Origin: Capitella teleta
Taxonomy: Eukaryota; Annelida; Polychaeta; Capitellidae
Length of the DNA: 64,000 bases
Assembly (NCBI GenBank): GCA_000328365.1
Contig: KB292507.1
Location: 4,097 to 68,096, forward strand
Direction of reading: 5' to 3'
The position numbers and the translations under genes are program-made. The notes under the pieces were generated by a model. That model was not told where the DNA came from and searched no databases. It saw only the letters and a program-made list of their open reading frames with translations. Below, in pieces: positions 47,812 to 60,930 of the stretch (its first letter is position 1; every line of letters starts with the position of its first letter).

Positions 47812-50800
47812 TCATCTGCTGACGAGGCCAGTTCCAAGAAATCCTGTCTCAGGCACAGAGGCTTTCGTAGCATCTTCCAGGAACATAGGGTCTTCAACCG
47901 GCTCATCAGCCTATGAAACATAGCCTGAAAAACATAGGAAAGAACAAAAATTCCTACCTGAAGGTATATGACATCACCAGGCAGAATATGCAGAGCAGCG
48001 AGGGTGTCCGTATTGCCCTTCAACTCCCGACCATTACAAATAAGGTTTTGATCAAACGGAGGTACTGAAAACACCTTCATAATCTGTAAAAATCAAAATG
48101 TGAAATTCATATCCGACTCCATGGTTTAAACACCTTTAATTTGAGATCTCGCAAAGTGTTGCATGCATCCACTTCGATTTTCTTCTCCCCTCGGACATGA
48201 CGATGACGAGAACTTTTCCGAGAAGGACCAACGTCCAAACGGCTTTGCTTGCTAGGTGGCGCTCCAGTCTGGTCGTCAAGTTTTCGCTTCTGTGGCGTCT
48301 GTTGGAATCAGAGTGTGTTGCGAGTGGAGGTCACATATTTTACCTCATCATTTGACCCGTTTTCTGGGTCAGTCGCTTCATTAGCGAAGGCAGAGACGTC
48401 TTCTTTGGCTGATTTGCGGATGTAGATCGCAGCGTCCTTGTAGCTGAACTGTGCTGCTACCTCCTCTCTTTCGCGTGCCAGACAACATTCTTGGCAGACA
48501 TCTGATTTTTAGTAAAATTAGGTCAAATAAATCGATCAATTTAGGTCGTACCGGGAGTCACAGAAAGTGTAATCTTCCCACAATCAGATACATTCCGTTG
48601 AATTGAGATTTCTCCGTCTGGTTTTGAGTATCGTGACAACAAAACCCACTCGGAAGGATACACTGCAGTCAAGCTACGAGAAGAGTTAATGGTCAATGAA
48701 AAATTAGGTCATCAAATGCATAGAACCAATTGGGAAAAGTGGTATTTTCAAGGAAATACAGGAATCCACCATGACGACACAGGTAAGGAGTGATAGGGAT
48801 GGTCTCCGTGAAGGGCTTGTTTATTGAATCCCTGTTGTGCATTATAAAATTAACGATTAAATAATTATATCAATGTTTCTCACTTGATGAATTGCCGCCA
48901 ATCCATAATGAACTGGGTTGGCACCAGATTGATTTTTGAAGTCAATTCCGAAATAATTGGTCTCTGCTTATTGAGGTATAAATTTGCCAGGGCAGATTTT
49001 AAGGTCATAGCAAGAGTCTTAAAGCGATCCTTCTGGGCTCTTTCTCCAGCTTGGGCTGCCTGTGGCACAGAACGTTATACAGTCAGACCCTGTTAATCTG
49101 CCCTCCTTCGTTCCCTAGGAAACAGGCGGATTAACAAAAAGGGCAGATTACATGTCAGACCATAAATAAATGAAAATGCTGTACAAAAACCCATGTACCA
49201 TATAATGGCATGTACCATTAGGTTACAAGTCGGTCGTTAAAAAAACCCCAATCAAATGAAGTGGGCAATGTAGAGAGTAGGGACAATAAGTCAATAACTG
49301 AAGGAAAGTTGTTGTGGGCTCTCATTTTATGCATGTGAATGTGGGTCAGCTCCAACTCTCCCAGTTTCAATTCCACTTTCTTCTCCACTCACAACTCCCG
49401 GCGTTCGTTCTGCTCCTGAACATCGCCTAACTGAGCGACCAATGAAATTGAAAGTAAGCCAGCAATGCAGACATAAAGGAATCGACACGGCGATGATACC
49501 CGCATTTGATTCCTCTGTTTAATCAACTTCTTAAACGTTGAATAGGCGAAGGGGCGCCATTTGTTTTTAACCGACTTTAGTTGAAAGAAATCGCCAACAA
49601 TTAAGTCTTTGGTTTGTTGACACTACGACATTTTGAAGGGTGGATTACATATGTAATTTATGATAGTACAGAGTAAATTTGTTCCTGAGAATGTTTGTCG
49701 GAGGCGGATTAACGAAAAGGGCGGATTACATGACACAATTAACATTACAAACGATTCGTCCCTTGGATTTTAGGGTAGATTATGAAAAGGGCGGATTAAA
49801 TGACAGCGGATTAACGGGGTCTGACTGTAATGACTAAAGTTAATTGAACTTTCAACCTCACCAAACATTGCGCACATGGCTCAGCATCGCTGGAATACGT
49901 CACAACGCCAGGAAAGTAGATCTGCAGCCGGGTCCAGATGTCTTGCGGCACCAATTTCCGACAACTCACATCAGGGCTCAAGTTACCTAAATGAGATGAA
50001 TTAGCTTGAGTAATGAGTGAATTGGACATACCATGGTCTTCACATAGAAGATCTTCATTGAAGGTCAGAAGTCGCTCCGATGTTTCTGATTCATTTGAAT
50101 TTTCTTTCACGTCAATGTCTTCATCACAGGTTTCTAAAAATTCAAATTGAAGCGTTGATTTTTTAGAGAGAATCGTCTCCTTCACACCTTTCATTTTGTC
50201 CGTAGCCATTTTCTTCCAGCTACGAAGGGAAACCTTACCTACCCAGACCCCAGTCGAGACCCTAAAAAAAAAAAATAATGATTGAGCAAATGCTTCTGAA
50301 CTCTCACTCTGGGTGTGATTTCAGCATGGAAGCAATAGCCTTTCCATCCTCAGTGAGCCGAGCTTTTGACCGTATCTCCTTGCATCTCTCTTTAACACAA
50401 TCTTGGCACAAGGATGCTTCTCTGTCAAAAGAAAAAAAAAAACAATGAAAATTATTACCAGCCGCGCAAAAAAATTAAAACAATTTCTCCATACACTTTC
50501 AATCGAGGGCCCCCTTCATACTTGGCATAAATCAATTCACTCTGAAATTAATTTTATTTTTAAAATTCAATGATTCTATCTCAAAACTCAACTGCTTCTT
50601 CAGATATACACTTGGCAGCATTCACCATATCAGGATTCAACCTAAGTGAGGAAAAATAAAAACCTTCACTGCCAAAGACGGGAATTCTCTTTACCTGTTG
50701 TGGATACAAAGTAATGAAGAATTGTCAATTTTCGGTACTTGGTGGGAATGATCGCATCCCAGCCACTTTTGAATCCACCCTGATAATATCCACTCTGAGT

Positions 50801-53800
50801 TTTTTAATTCACCTGATAGAGATAAAAATATAAAAGGTAAATTCAGATTTATAAAACTTTTACCTGAGGGAGCTGGGAGTTTAGACAAAATGTTCTTCAC
50901 TTCAGCGACTCGGTCATGACCTCTCGATATATTCACCTCCTATGGAATGATAAAATAAAAGAATTCTCAAAATATTCTGACATTCTTTTACCTTCATGAC
51001 TGAGAGTTCTTTCAACCAAACAGCAAATGCATCATTGTCATGTTGAATCAGTTCCTGCAATTCTTTCGGCAACTCATCCAACTGAACATCAACATGAGTT
51101 CCTGGAAAAATTTAACTCAACGCCGAAAGATAACTATTTAATGAGAATCTCACCATGAACAGAAGAATCGAGTGTGTACACTAACATGTAAGCATTTCTG
51201 GATGAATGCAATCCTTTACCAGTTCGCGGTTTTTTCGCGGCTGACTTTCCTTCTTATAAAAGTGAATAAAAATTATATATTATATCAAGTGAATAAAAAT
51301 CATCATTTCACCCATACCAAAATCCTCCTCAGCACCCAGCTCCAATCCTTTACTTTTCATCTTCTCAATGACTTCATCGTTGAATTTGAACCAAGCCTCT
51401 TTCTGGGTGTCGTGAATGTGGGCGGTGTAGTGGCCACTGTATGCACTTGGTCCGCTGTGAATCAACACAGCCTTCAGGCTGTACACTCTGCTGCCCTCTA
51501 TAGGATGATAGATTAAACTCACAAAACAATCAGATGAAATACAAACCTGGTTCGCTTAACACAGAACTCATGTCAAGTGTTTCTGGAAACTGAATGAACG
51601 AATTCAACTTCTTCTTGTGACCAGTTTTCCTGCAATTATTTTAGACACCATCACAATTTCAGCACAGCATTCGCATTCCTCACCGATCAAAGACAAACCG
51701 CAACAGCTGAATATTAAGCACTGGAGGCAGAGACTGAAGTTGAATCTTACGAGTGGCGTTTTGTTTACATTGACAATGATCGCACATGTATTTATCATCA
51801 CCCTCCATTTTTTCCTCCTGCAAAAAGAGATCAAACTCAATAATTATTAATTAGGGATGCACGCAACTTAGAATTTGTCGGAACCTGGAACGAGAGTTCC
51901 GAGGGGTTTGTTCAGACCGGAACCGAACCAGAAAGAGAGTCACATTAAAAAAATAAATAAAAAAAATAAAACGAATTAACACGTTCACCGCCAAACACGG
52001 AGATATCCGTGTTTTACACTTTTTGCTATATACGGGTGCTATAACCGCTTGCGCGTCATCTCTAAAAATATCAAAAAATTTGGCTGTGTGCATCTATGAT
52101 TATATGATGATTTTACAGATATATGTTCCTAAACCAATCATTAATCCTTGTACTTCTGAAGTTTACATAGCAGTAACCGATTGATTTGTGATAGACCGCT
52201 GCCGAAAGCATGCAGCAAAGGCCAATAATATAATATTTGATTATAATTTATATCACTATATGTAAGATTCATTCAATATAAAAACGCGGAACGCAGCAGA
52301 TTTGAGATCAAAATAATTGTTTCTCATGGGGTGTTTCTTGAAAGCCAGCTAATTAGTGAGAAATAGTAACCGGCGCCTGTTTCTATTGGTTGTCATCAAT
52401 AGAACTGTAAACATAACGGTTTCCCGAATATGCATTTCTTTGAAGTTTTCAAGCTATGCCGCCCACGCTAGTTTGGCGGGCTTCTTCGCCTCCAACAGCG
52501 ACGAGTGTCTGGCGAGATGAGTGATGACACTGATCAATAAATTATCAAGCTATTCCAACTGACTTTTCCTAATTCGGCATTCTTTTATGCTACACATCAA
52601 AGCAGTGTTTTCAAGGCATCTCTCTAACAACCGCAAAAAGAATTTGAGAAAGCGAGCTAATTAGCGACTGAAAGCCAAGTTAGCGCTGACTCAAACTCTC
52701 GACTTTATAACTGTTATTCTAATCCTTTGATCTGCTAATTACCGGGGTCCTTATCGTGCAGTAATAGTTATGCCTACACAACGTAACCTCTATAATCACA
52801 ATGCGTGTTATGCTGGTCATACTGGTAGCTGAGACAAAACTGCAATTTTCTCAGCTTTTTGCTTGCAAGGTTTTGGTTTGCACCAAAGTATGTGTTGTTC
52901 AGAGCTGTATTTCACTACATTTAGTTGTATGTATGATGTTGAATCTTATATTGTTGGATTCACAAGAGAACGATCTATCCTAACATGTAAAATATTTAGC
53001 TATGTGTGCGTTCATATAGAAATTACAGAGCGTTGAAGTCAAGGCTTTTTGGGTAAAATACATGGCGGTAACGGGGTATTGGCTCGAAAATGCTTTGGCG
53101 GTGAATGTGCTAAAAATAGGGATAAGCTCAACAGTCATTTATAGTACTCTGGCCCTGAACGCCTGTCATGAAATTCAAATGCATGGAGCCATTGGTGGTC
53201 TCATAACTTAATTGGAAGAAGCAGCAACAAGGAGTAACACGGATATTCTTCACCGACTCATCTTTTATTGATCGCGATCACTCAATCACTGATAGTAACT
53301 GATTATAATAAACTGAAGACTATTGTGCAAATTAAGGGATGTCCATGAATGGGCTATGATATTTGGCTATTCACGTTGGTTAACCAAACAAGGTGATGCA
53401 AACTGCAATTGGATTTCATTTCCAATTATTGATGCAATAAAACTGAACACTGTGCATTGTGCACATCAAACAAGCACTGGCAAACAGTGCATGCCTGCTG
53501 ACAAGAGTTAACTTTACATCATGGAGACACCATAGCCACGCTACCCCTATGCAATGTTTATTTAAGGAAGTGCGTTGTAAGTCATTAAACAAGTGATTAA
53601 CCTATTCACACTTGAGTGCCTATTTAATATGTTATGAATGCTGTGATAACCAGCCAATAAGGAGATCAGAGGGATTATGCAATCAATTGAAGAAAGCTCA
53701 AAGTTCCTAAGTCGACGCCAGTTGCTTTAACTTTAACTGTCCTTATTAGTTTGTTTCCTCCAGACTTGCCCTCGCCCACATCAGGTGTTATGTAATGGCT

Positions 53801-55133
53801 TTCTCTAACATAGAATCGATGATACAATTTCTTTTTCTTGTGAACACAAAATCCAGCGGCGAATTCCGGGACCATAGGCAATTTTGGCCGGAACCGGAAC
53901 TCTGGGAAATTGACGTGGATTCCGTGCAGCCTGAGTTGGCAGGCGGAAAATAATAAATAATAAAATCACCTTCAGAAATTCTGCGATGCATTCCTGCAGG
54001 GTCTTGTGTCCTTTGATGTTCAAGTCAAGTTCATAAAACTTTGACGGTGTCCGAGATTCATTTCCACAAACATGACACCTTGAGAGAAATTTTAATAATC
54101 TCAAAAATCTATCAACAGCAGTTGCTTACTGAGTGACATAGTGATATGTTCCCATAAAGTTGTCTCGCACAAGATGACTTAGACCGGATGATGAAAGTTG
54201 ATCTTCAAGAAGCATTATCAACAGTTTGCTAAACTCTTGTGCATCCTGCGTGAGAGATGCCAATAATTTATTTGTTACACAAAAAAGGGTGCACTGAATC
54301 ACCTGTTGTTGGCTTGAGTCCAATTTTAAGCACTCTATAAGTGGAGTGGGATCCAGATATCTGGAGGAATAGCTTTATTAAAAGCAGTTGATCTATAATT
54401 ATGCAAATAAATTACCGGCGCTGAGAAAAGGACAGCAAGGCAAAGATGTGTTGTAGATGTCCGCAAATTGTTGTTGGAGATGGAGGCGGGGTAAGGCTGC
54501 TGCTGCTGGAGTCGTTGCCTAGTAACAACATTAATGTATAAATTTACAATTAAACAGAGAATTCAAAACTGACCTTGTTCCGTGATTGGTGCTTTCTTGT
54601 ACTCCTCCGAATTCCACCATTTCAAGATGGCCGATCGGAAATGAGAGATACTGAACCACAACTATGTATGAAGAAATATAAATAATACATAATAACATTG
54701 CATGCAGGAACAAATTCACCTGTAGGAAAGTATTCACATAACATGTGGCACCAAGATTTTTCAGGCCAACAAAATTCCCCTGGAAAAAAAATACCATAAT
54801 CATGGTATTGAGCAGAGTATTCCTTTTACAGGCTCTCGCGTTTCTTCAGCTGGGTCTCCAATGTCATGCCAGTAGCGATCGTCTATTTCTCCCAGCCACT
54901 CTCGTTCTCCCAGGTGAACCAGGCAGTGCGGATTTCCTTTGCAGTTTTTCCTAACAAAATCAAATGAACTAAGAGATGTCGCTTGCTAGTGAAGCTTACC
55001 GGCATTTGCTGGCTTGGCATGGTTTCAGCTCCAAGCGATATGCAGTGAGGATATGGGCGTCTGTGATGTCACAGGGGTCAGTGGTCTCTGCCCATTGCCA
55101 TGCCCCTTTGTCCAAGAGGTGCTTAGGAGCCAT
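47812..55133 (-). CDS. USP48: Ubiquitin carboxyl-terminal hydrolase 48
   Basis: Cysteine protease that removes ubiquitin from proteins. Start: ATG at 55133 ([20 protein letters not shown]) matches human USP48; then [14 protein letters not shown] and WLGEID. The catalytic Cys box is [19 protein letters not shown] (about 54725-54785). [17 protein letters not shown] and [18 protein letters not shown] follow, with the catalytic His box [20 protein letters not shown] near 51430. DUSP-type segments include [20 protein letters not shown], and the C-terminal ubiquitin-like domain ([20 protein letters not shown]) ends [15 protein letters not shown]. About 1000 aa as in animals. Most introns are 45-60 nt; one of about 1.8 kb (51.85-53.68 kb) holds no gene, and another holds a pogo-like MITE. 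A 3' splice site (TTCCTCTTCAG) lies 6 nt before the ATG. Confidence 0.93.
49078..49829. mobile_element. Pogo-like MITE in a USP48 intron
   Basis: Ends ACAGTCAGACCCTGTTAATC (49078) and the complement of ACAGTCAGACCCCGTTAATC (to 49829) are inverted repeats flanked by TA. The inner parts of both ends repeat GGCGGATTA-type motifs many times. About 750 bp, no transposase frame, hence non-autonomous. Confidence 0.7.
51860..53680. other. Large USP48 intron
   Basis: AT-rich, with no coding sequence or recognised repeat. The only long intron of the gene. Confidence 0.4.
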
Positions 55134-55139
55134 CACAGA

Positions 55140-56390
55140 CTGAAGAGGAATGAGATTTAAATAATGTTATATCTACACGGACTGTCAAATGTGGAAATGA
55201 TGTCCCTGTGAAAATATATGTCTCCACTGACTGCTTCACTCAATCTTGACTGCAAAAGTACGCCCATTGTGGCAGGCCCTTGTGAGAATTTCAACATTTA
55301 CCGTATGTTATTCATGAAGCATATAACGATGATAGCATTCTGTGAATTATTTGTTATAAGCATGACACAGATGAATCGGAGTGAGTATGTGTCCAGTTAG
55401 AGGTCTGTGTACACACACTGTAGTATGTAGTATGTGACTATGTCATATAAAGTTCCTAAGAGCTTATGAGTACTGGTAGTATAATGTATAACTTATTGTC
55501 GTGGGTACCAATGTTGGAACAGACTCAGAGACTATGCTTCGGTTGAATGAACCGCACTGCTACATAAGCGCAAGCTTGCCTTTATTTTCTCTCTATTACA
55601 CCTTTCTGAGGCACGATCAAAGGCACGGCTATATATACCCAGTGTTGGCCCTTAAAATATATACGATAACATAGGCCTATCAAATGGGCATGAATGTGCA
55701 TCATATGGTTCTTCGCATACAGCTCGTTTACCCTTATGAAAATCACCTTTCACCAACCGCCTTTCTAATTTTGACTGAATACATGACATAATAACCAACT
55801 CATATCTGACGTCACTAGTTGACATCACTAGTTGACTCCTCTACAAAAACCTGTTTTAAATATTTCATACAACGCTGGCTTGATTCCACAAAAGGAGTTT
55901 CATTTCAATCCAAGCATTGCTCAGCTGATGGATCTTTACATTCTGCAATGTTTTTGACTGCGATCTGTTTAATAACACTTTCTCCAAAATGTGTAGTACC
56001 ATTGGAAAGCATTGAGATCTTTAACATCCATGGAGTAGATAGACTACTTTTGACCCACTCTGTATTTCTACTGCTAATTGCATAAGCCAGGTAGATTAAA
56101 ATTCTCTGGACGAGACTGTACACTGTGTGAGTGTGTTCATCGATTCTCGCCCTGCCCTCTGCACTACCGCATGCCACTAGTCTGAACTGGTGACAGCTCA
56201 GATCATCAGTGTAGATGCACAATTAGTCAAAGTGACAGTGCCGCCAAGGGCCGAGTGAGCATAATACCGTGAATACTTGACTTCACTTGATGAGTTTAAA
56301 TAGTAAGCAAGGCTCTTTTTGACCCTTGGTTAGTTGTTGTTATGTTATTGGATTAGATGGAGCGTGAGTTGTAGATGTTTGTGTGGTTGA
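55140..56390. other. Upstream of USP48
   Basis: No gene recognised. Contains a TATA-like GCTATATATACC at about 55628 and a 25-base motif (55731-55755, CTTATGAAAATCACCTTTCA) repeated at about 63450. Confidence 0.35.
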
Positions 56391-56606
56391 ATTTTAGGGG
56401 GTGATGTTCGTAAGTTTTTTAAGGTGAGATTTGAAGATGTTAATGGTGAGAGAGTTGATGGTGTTTGCTGGGATGGAGTTCCATGCTGTTATGATGCAGT
56501 GTTGTAATGCAGTCGAATAAGTAGTTGTGTTTGTCCTCTGTTTGGTCAATTTGTGTCTGTCACTCTGTGTCCTCGGGTCGATGTAGTCTGAATGGGGGTA
56601 GTACAA
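56390..56606 (-). mobile_element. LINE ORF2 C-terminal fragment
   Basis: Minus-strand TALQHCIITAWNSIPANTIN and FKSHLKKL match the C-terminus of CR1/Jockey-like ORF2, as does the plus-strand copy at 61.9 kb. 5'-truncated. Confidence 0.65.
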
Positions 56607-56625
56607 TATTATACGCCGATAATAT

Positions 56626-57572
56626 TAGCACAGATAAATCGGGCGAGGTCTACGTACCCCTGTCTCACTGTAGTATGTCAGCTAGCCGATAATCATAATT
56701 ATCATGCACTTCATAAGTTCATACTCAGGTAGCACAGATTCTCGGGCGAGGTCTGTATACCTCATTGGGCTCGCTGTAGTATGTCAGCTAATACTCAGGA
56801 TACTGATACTGATACTCGATAAGTCGATTCTCGAGTCGTGATTATGTCAAACTGAATACTCAAAACGAAATCATAAATTGAACAGTAAGCGGGTAGTTAT
56901 CGTATTAGCTATAATATCTTATATCGTTTTCAAGTAAAATCTTTTAGATTTTTGAGAACTCAAAAATATGTTATTTACTCAATTTGAATAAAAGGGTGAA
57001 AAAAAAGTCTGAAAGTGATTGATGCTACTTCCGGTGTGATTTAGCAGACGACATTTTGAAAATTAACTCAAATATTAATATTTTTCGACAGCATGCCATT
57101 AAACATCGCACCCGGAATGTTTAAATTATCAATTTTATGAGGAACAAACTTGACAAAGCATATGGAACTATCCATATATTTCGTGTGATTGGACAAATTA
57201 CAAAACAAATTGTGAAAAAAAAAACCCAAAAAACCTAACCAGTTGAAAATATTTTATTATCTCAACTCTCAAACTCAGTCGGACGAGTATAATGGCTTCC
57301 TTGGAAACGACTTAGCTCATGATTCATGGATGATGGACCGTATTTTGTCTGAAAATGATGAGATCACACATCTGCTTTCTGCAAACTTATGGATTCTATG
57401 TTCATGGATGAAATCCGATCATTTGCTAGTCGATATTCAGTTGTCATCATGATCTTCACTAGAGGTTGCAGCCCCCTCTTTTGATATACTATATAGTATA
57501 TAATAATACTATATAACCTAGCACAGATAAATCGGGCGTGGTCTCCGTACCTCTCGCTGTAGTATGTGAGCT
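56626..57572. repeat. Three copies of a 55-60 bp dispersed repeat
   Basis: Copies at 56626-56684, 56730-56790 and 57519-57572 share TAGCACAGAT...TCGGGCG.GGTCT and end CTGTAGTATGTCAGCTA (one has GTGAGC). A related end motif occurs at 1672-1687 behind a tRNA-like sequence, so these may be SINE tails. Confidence 0.6.
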
Positions 57573-59016
57573 ATATATAACCATTTATGATTTATATAAA
57601 TTATATTACTGAAATTCTGTAATCCAAAATCTGTAATAAATAATGACAATAACAACGATAATAATCAAATTAGACTTAAAAGATTATAACTGTTAGAGAA
57701 TCATAACTTTTGAAAATTACGCTCATTTTTTGGCTATTACTTTTAGCAAAATACAAGTTCTGAGTTACATATAGTTGGCAGACTCCACAAATATATCATG
57801 TACAGGCTTCATATCGAATCGCCAACAGTGTGTATGAATTAACTCTATCCTCTCAGAATGGGCTGATGTAGTCAGCGGTGTGCCCCAGGGGAGCATACTT
57901 GGCCCCATTCTTTTCTCACTTTTCATTAACGACCTCCCTGATTCCTCCATCTGCCCAACCCTCTTTTTTGCTGATGGCACAAAATGCTATACCATCGACC
58001 CAGACATCTTGACCAACCGACTCCAGCAAGAGCTTGACAAAAAACACGACTGGACTAAGAGACTAGAAAATGAAATTCATGCAACCCTGCCAAATGTAAC
58101 ACCCTCTACTTGGAGGAAAACCCAACCCCATAATACACTACAGTAATACCTCGATGTGTTGAGCGTCCGTCCCTCGAATGTCTCCCTGTGTCGAAGTGTT
58201 TTCGAAGTCCCGACGATTCTCCTATACTTTACTATTAGCATTAACATCCGTCTCTCGAACGTCTCATTCTCGAATTTATCCTTGTGTCGAAGTGTTTTCT
58301 GTGTCCCCGAGACATATTTTTGATCTGTAGCTCGAAGTCGAAAAATTAGATGAGCATATTTCTCAGTTTGGTAACTTCAAAGAGATAGAGATAGTCAGTT
58401 GTTTACAAAGCATCAAAATATCCCCGCCCCACAAAGCAGTCGGCAGCCTTTATCTCTCCTCTGTTTACACCGCGACCAGAGCTTTGATTGGCTGACTCCA
58501 AAGATCAACGGACCGTGGATCTCAACTAAGCTATAAGGCATTGTCATTGGTGTATTTGTGATGATCTTTGATGAATGACTGACAAAAGATCGTGACCAGA
58601 GCTTGGCTGACTCCTAAAATCAATAGACCGTGGATTTCGACTAAGGCATTGTTGTTGGTGTGCTTGTAATCAGAGATACTCTATTAAGGATAGAGAATTG
58701 ACAGAGAATCTTTGCTTGTGATGATATTCAATGAATTGTTGACAAAAGACCGCACCCATTCGAAGCTAGAGTTCATTAATAGCATGGCGAAAATGTTTAA
58801 AACGTATTTGGAAATTAAATATAAGAACTCGTACTAAATATATATATAATTTACCAAAAGGAAACTTAATTTTGGCCCTTCTGATACATTCCTTAAGTTT
58901 TTATATGCAGTGCCTGAGCAGCAGTAACGCCATTGTAAAGCTTGCCAGCAATTATTGTTTTTATGGTTGCATGTATTCTGTCATTAGTGAAAATGTACAT
59001 TTATGTCCTGTTTTAA

Positions 59017-59467
59017 AGGGATGGGGAACTAAATTTTAAGTGATGTTCTATTGACTCATAGCACCAATTGATAGCATTCCGTGCCAAAAACACCATGCCT
59101 GGATGCAAGCGCAGGATGAGAAACATGGTAGGTGTCCTAGAAAATCGCTTGTTAAAATAAGAAAAATAGCGAAAAATATTTTTTTTTCGCGCCTGACAGG
59201 TGGCAAAATGATTATTCTATCTATTTCCGAAAAGAAAATAAAAAAATATCAAGGGGTTTAGTCGCAGGACACGCTGATATGACGAGGCCCATTGTAACAG
59301 ATGGGGAACTCGGTGTTTCATCACAGCTGCTGACGTCACGCCTAGTTAGCAATATATCGCCCGCGAAATCGTTAGCGATGATATTCCTTGTGTGGGCCAG
59401 GCATAGGAATCATTTATGGTGCATCAAATAACGACTCAAAGTCAATTTTTAACCAGTTCTGCTCCCT
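59017..59467. mobile_element. TTAA-flanked MITE candidate
   Basis: Bounded by TTAA on both sides (59013-59016, 59468-59471), with ends AGGGATGGGGAACT and the complement of AGGGAGCAGAACT. TTAA duplication suggests piggyBac- or Kolobok-type mobilisation. Short, imperfect ends make this tentative. Confidence 0.35.
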
Positions 59468-60519
59468 TTAAGTTCTGTTCCGTTACGTTTTATATTTGAT
59501 GATTTTGAAAATGTAAAAAGTATAATACAAAGAGGCATGTATGATGAAGCGACGATTGCTGAATCATTAGCCCTAAAAGACCTTTGTTATTTAAGAGATG
59601 GCCTGATGTTTTTAAACTTTGAAATTACTAGTGAAGTATTACTATGTGCATTTAATCATTTTACAATTTGATTAAGCTACCTTTATGTTGCAGTTTTGAT
59701 TTGTTTGTTCGTTTGTTTGATTTTCTTTCACCCACTATAATCCTGTATATTTATTTATACAAATAAATTATTATTATTATTATTAAAGAAATCCAGCCTA
59801 AGATCTACACGTTGATAAATATTTGTTAATTAAAAGTTTCAATCTCAATTTCTCCTAATCATTTCTTTGATCTAGATATCTCGTAAGTCATGGGATCACC
59901 GTTCATAGTTTATGAGTTCATAACGATACAGTTAATCATAACGTCAGAGCACAGTTTGGAATCATAACGGTCATATCATAACGGCCTCGATCTGTCCGTC
60001 GAAGTACAGTATTACCTGCGAATAACGAACACACCTCTAGCGAACAGTCCTCTCTAACGAACGATTTTCTTTGGACGCAACTCACTCCCATGTTAACCAA
60101 TAGGAAATCACTCCTGAGCAGCGAACACCCCAAAACGCGAACAACGAACACCCCCTCAGAAATAAAATATTATAATTTTACATTTTTTTCAATTAAAAGA
60201 TAATAAAATCTTATGGTAAATGCACACAGCACACTATTAACGATGTTCTACGGTGTTTAGCGGGTATATCGCCTCACTTATTTGTAGACAAGGATGGTTA
60301 TACATTTTCATAACCAGCGTTTATTGTAGACAAGCATGGTTATATATTTCTTATAACGATATCCGACCCGTCCTTATTTATCTTCCACTCAACCCATGAA
60401 TTTCCATTTCCGGGCGATTATTGAGATGGTTGGCGAATTGACAGGGCGTTAATGGCAATACTAGATTAAATTAATCCAATTTAAGAATTCATATAGTGCC
60501 CTAGATACTTCTAAACCCC

Positions 60520-60569
60520 NNNNNNNNNNNNNNNNNNNNNNNNNNNNNNNNNNNNNNNNNNNNNNNNNN
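60520..60569. other. Assembly gap (50 N)
   Basis: Run of N inside the inner pogo-like element. Confidence 1.
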
Positions 60570-60873
60570 CATGCGAGCTGTTGTTGTGTGCCTGTTCGCT
60601 GTTCGCAAGTTAATAGAATTCCGCTGAGACGGCCGTGTGCGCGGCGCCTAGAACACCTGAACAGTGGTTTTTAAAGGCTTGTAAGGTATTTAAAATGATT
60701 AAGGCTGATATGTATGTTATGTTGCACTTCATACGAGAATAAATTGCGGTCATAATTATGCTTACACAGTAGAAAACTGAAAAAAAAAAAAAAAAAAAAA
60801 AACTGGGTTAAGTCAATTTTAGCGGGTCAATGGGCGGGGCTTAACTTTAACCTGTCAAATCAGCTAAATCGTC

Positions 60874-60930
60874 GTTGAGATCATAGAGCTTACATAGATG
60901 TAACATCTATGTAAGCTCTATGGTTGAGAT
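60874..60930. repeat. 41-bp perfect palindrome flanked by an 8-bp direct repeat
   Basis: 19-bp arms (60882-60900, CATAGAGCTTACATAGATG; 60904-60922, its exact complement) with a 3-nt loop TAA. GTTGAGAT stands immediately on both sides (60874-60881 and 60923-60930). An 8-bp duplication is what hAT transposases leave. Confidence 0.75.

Noticed and set aside
55500-55640. Possible solo LTR (TGTTGG... start, TATA-like and T-rich interior)
   Set aside because: No second end, target duplication or partner copy could be seen.
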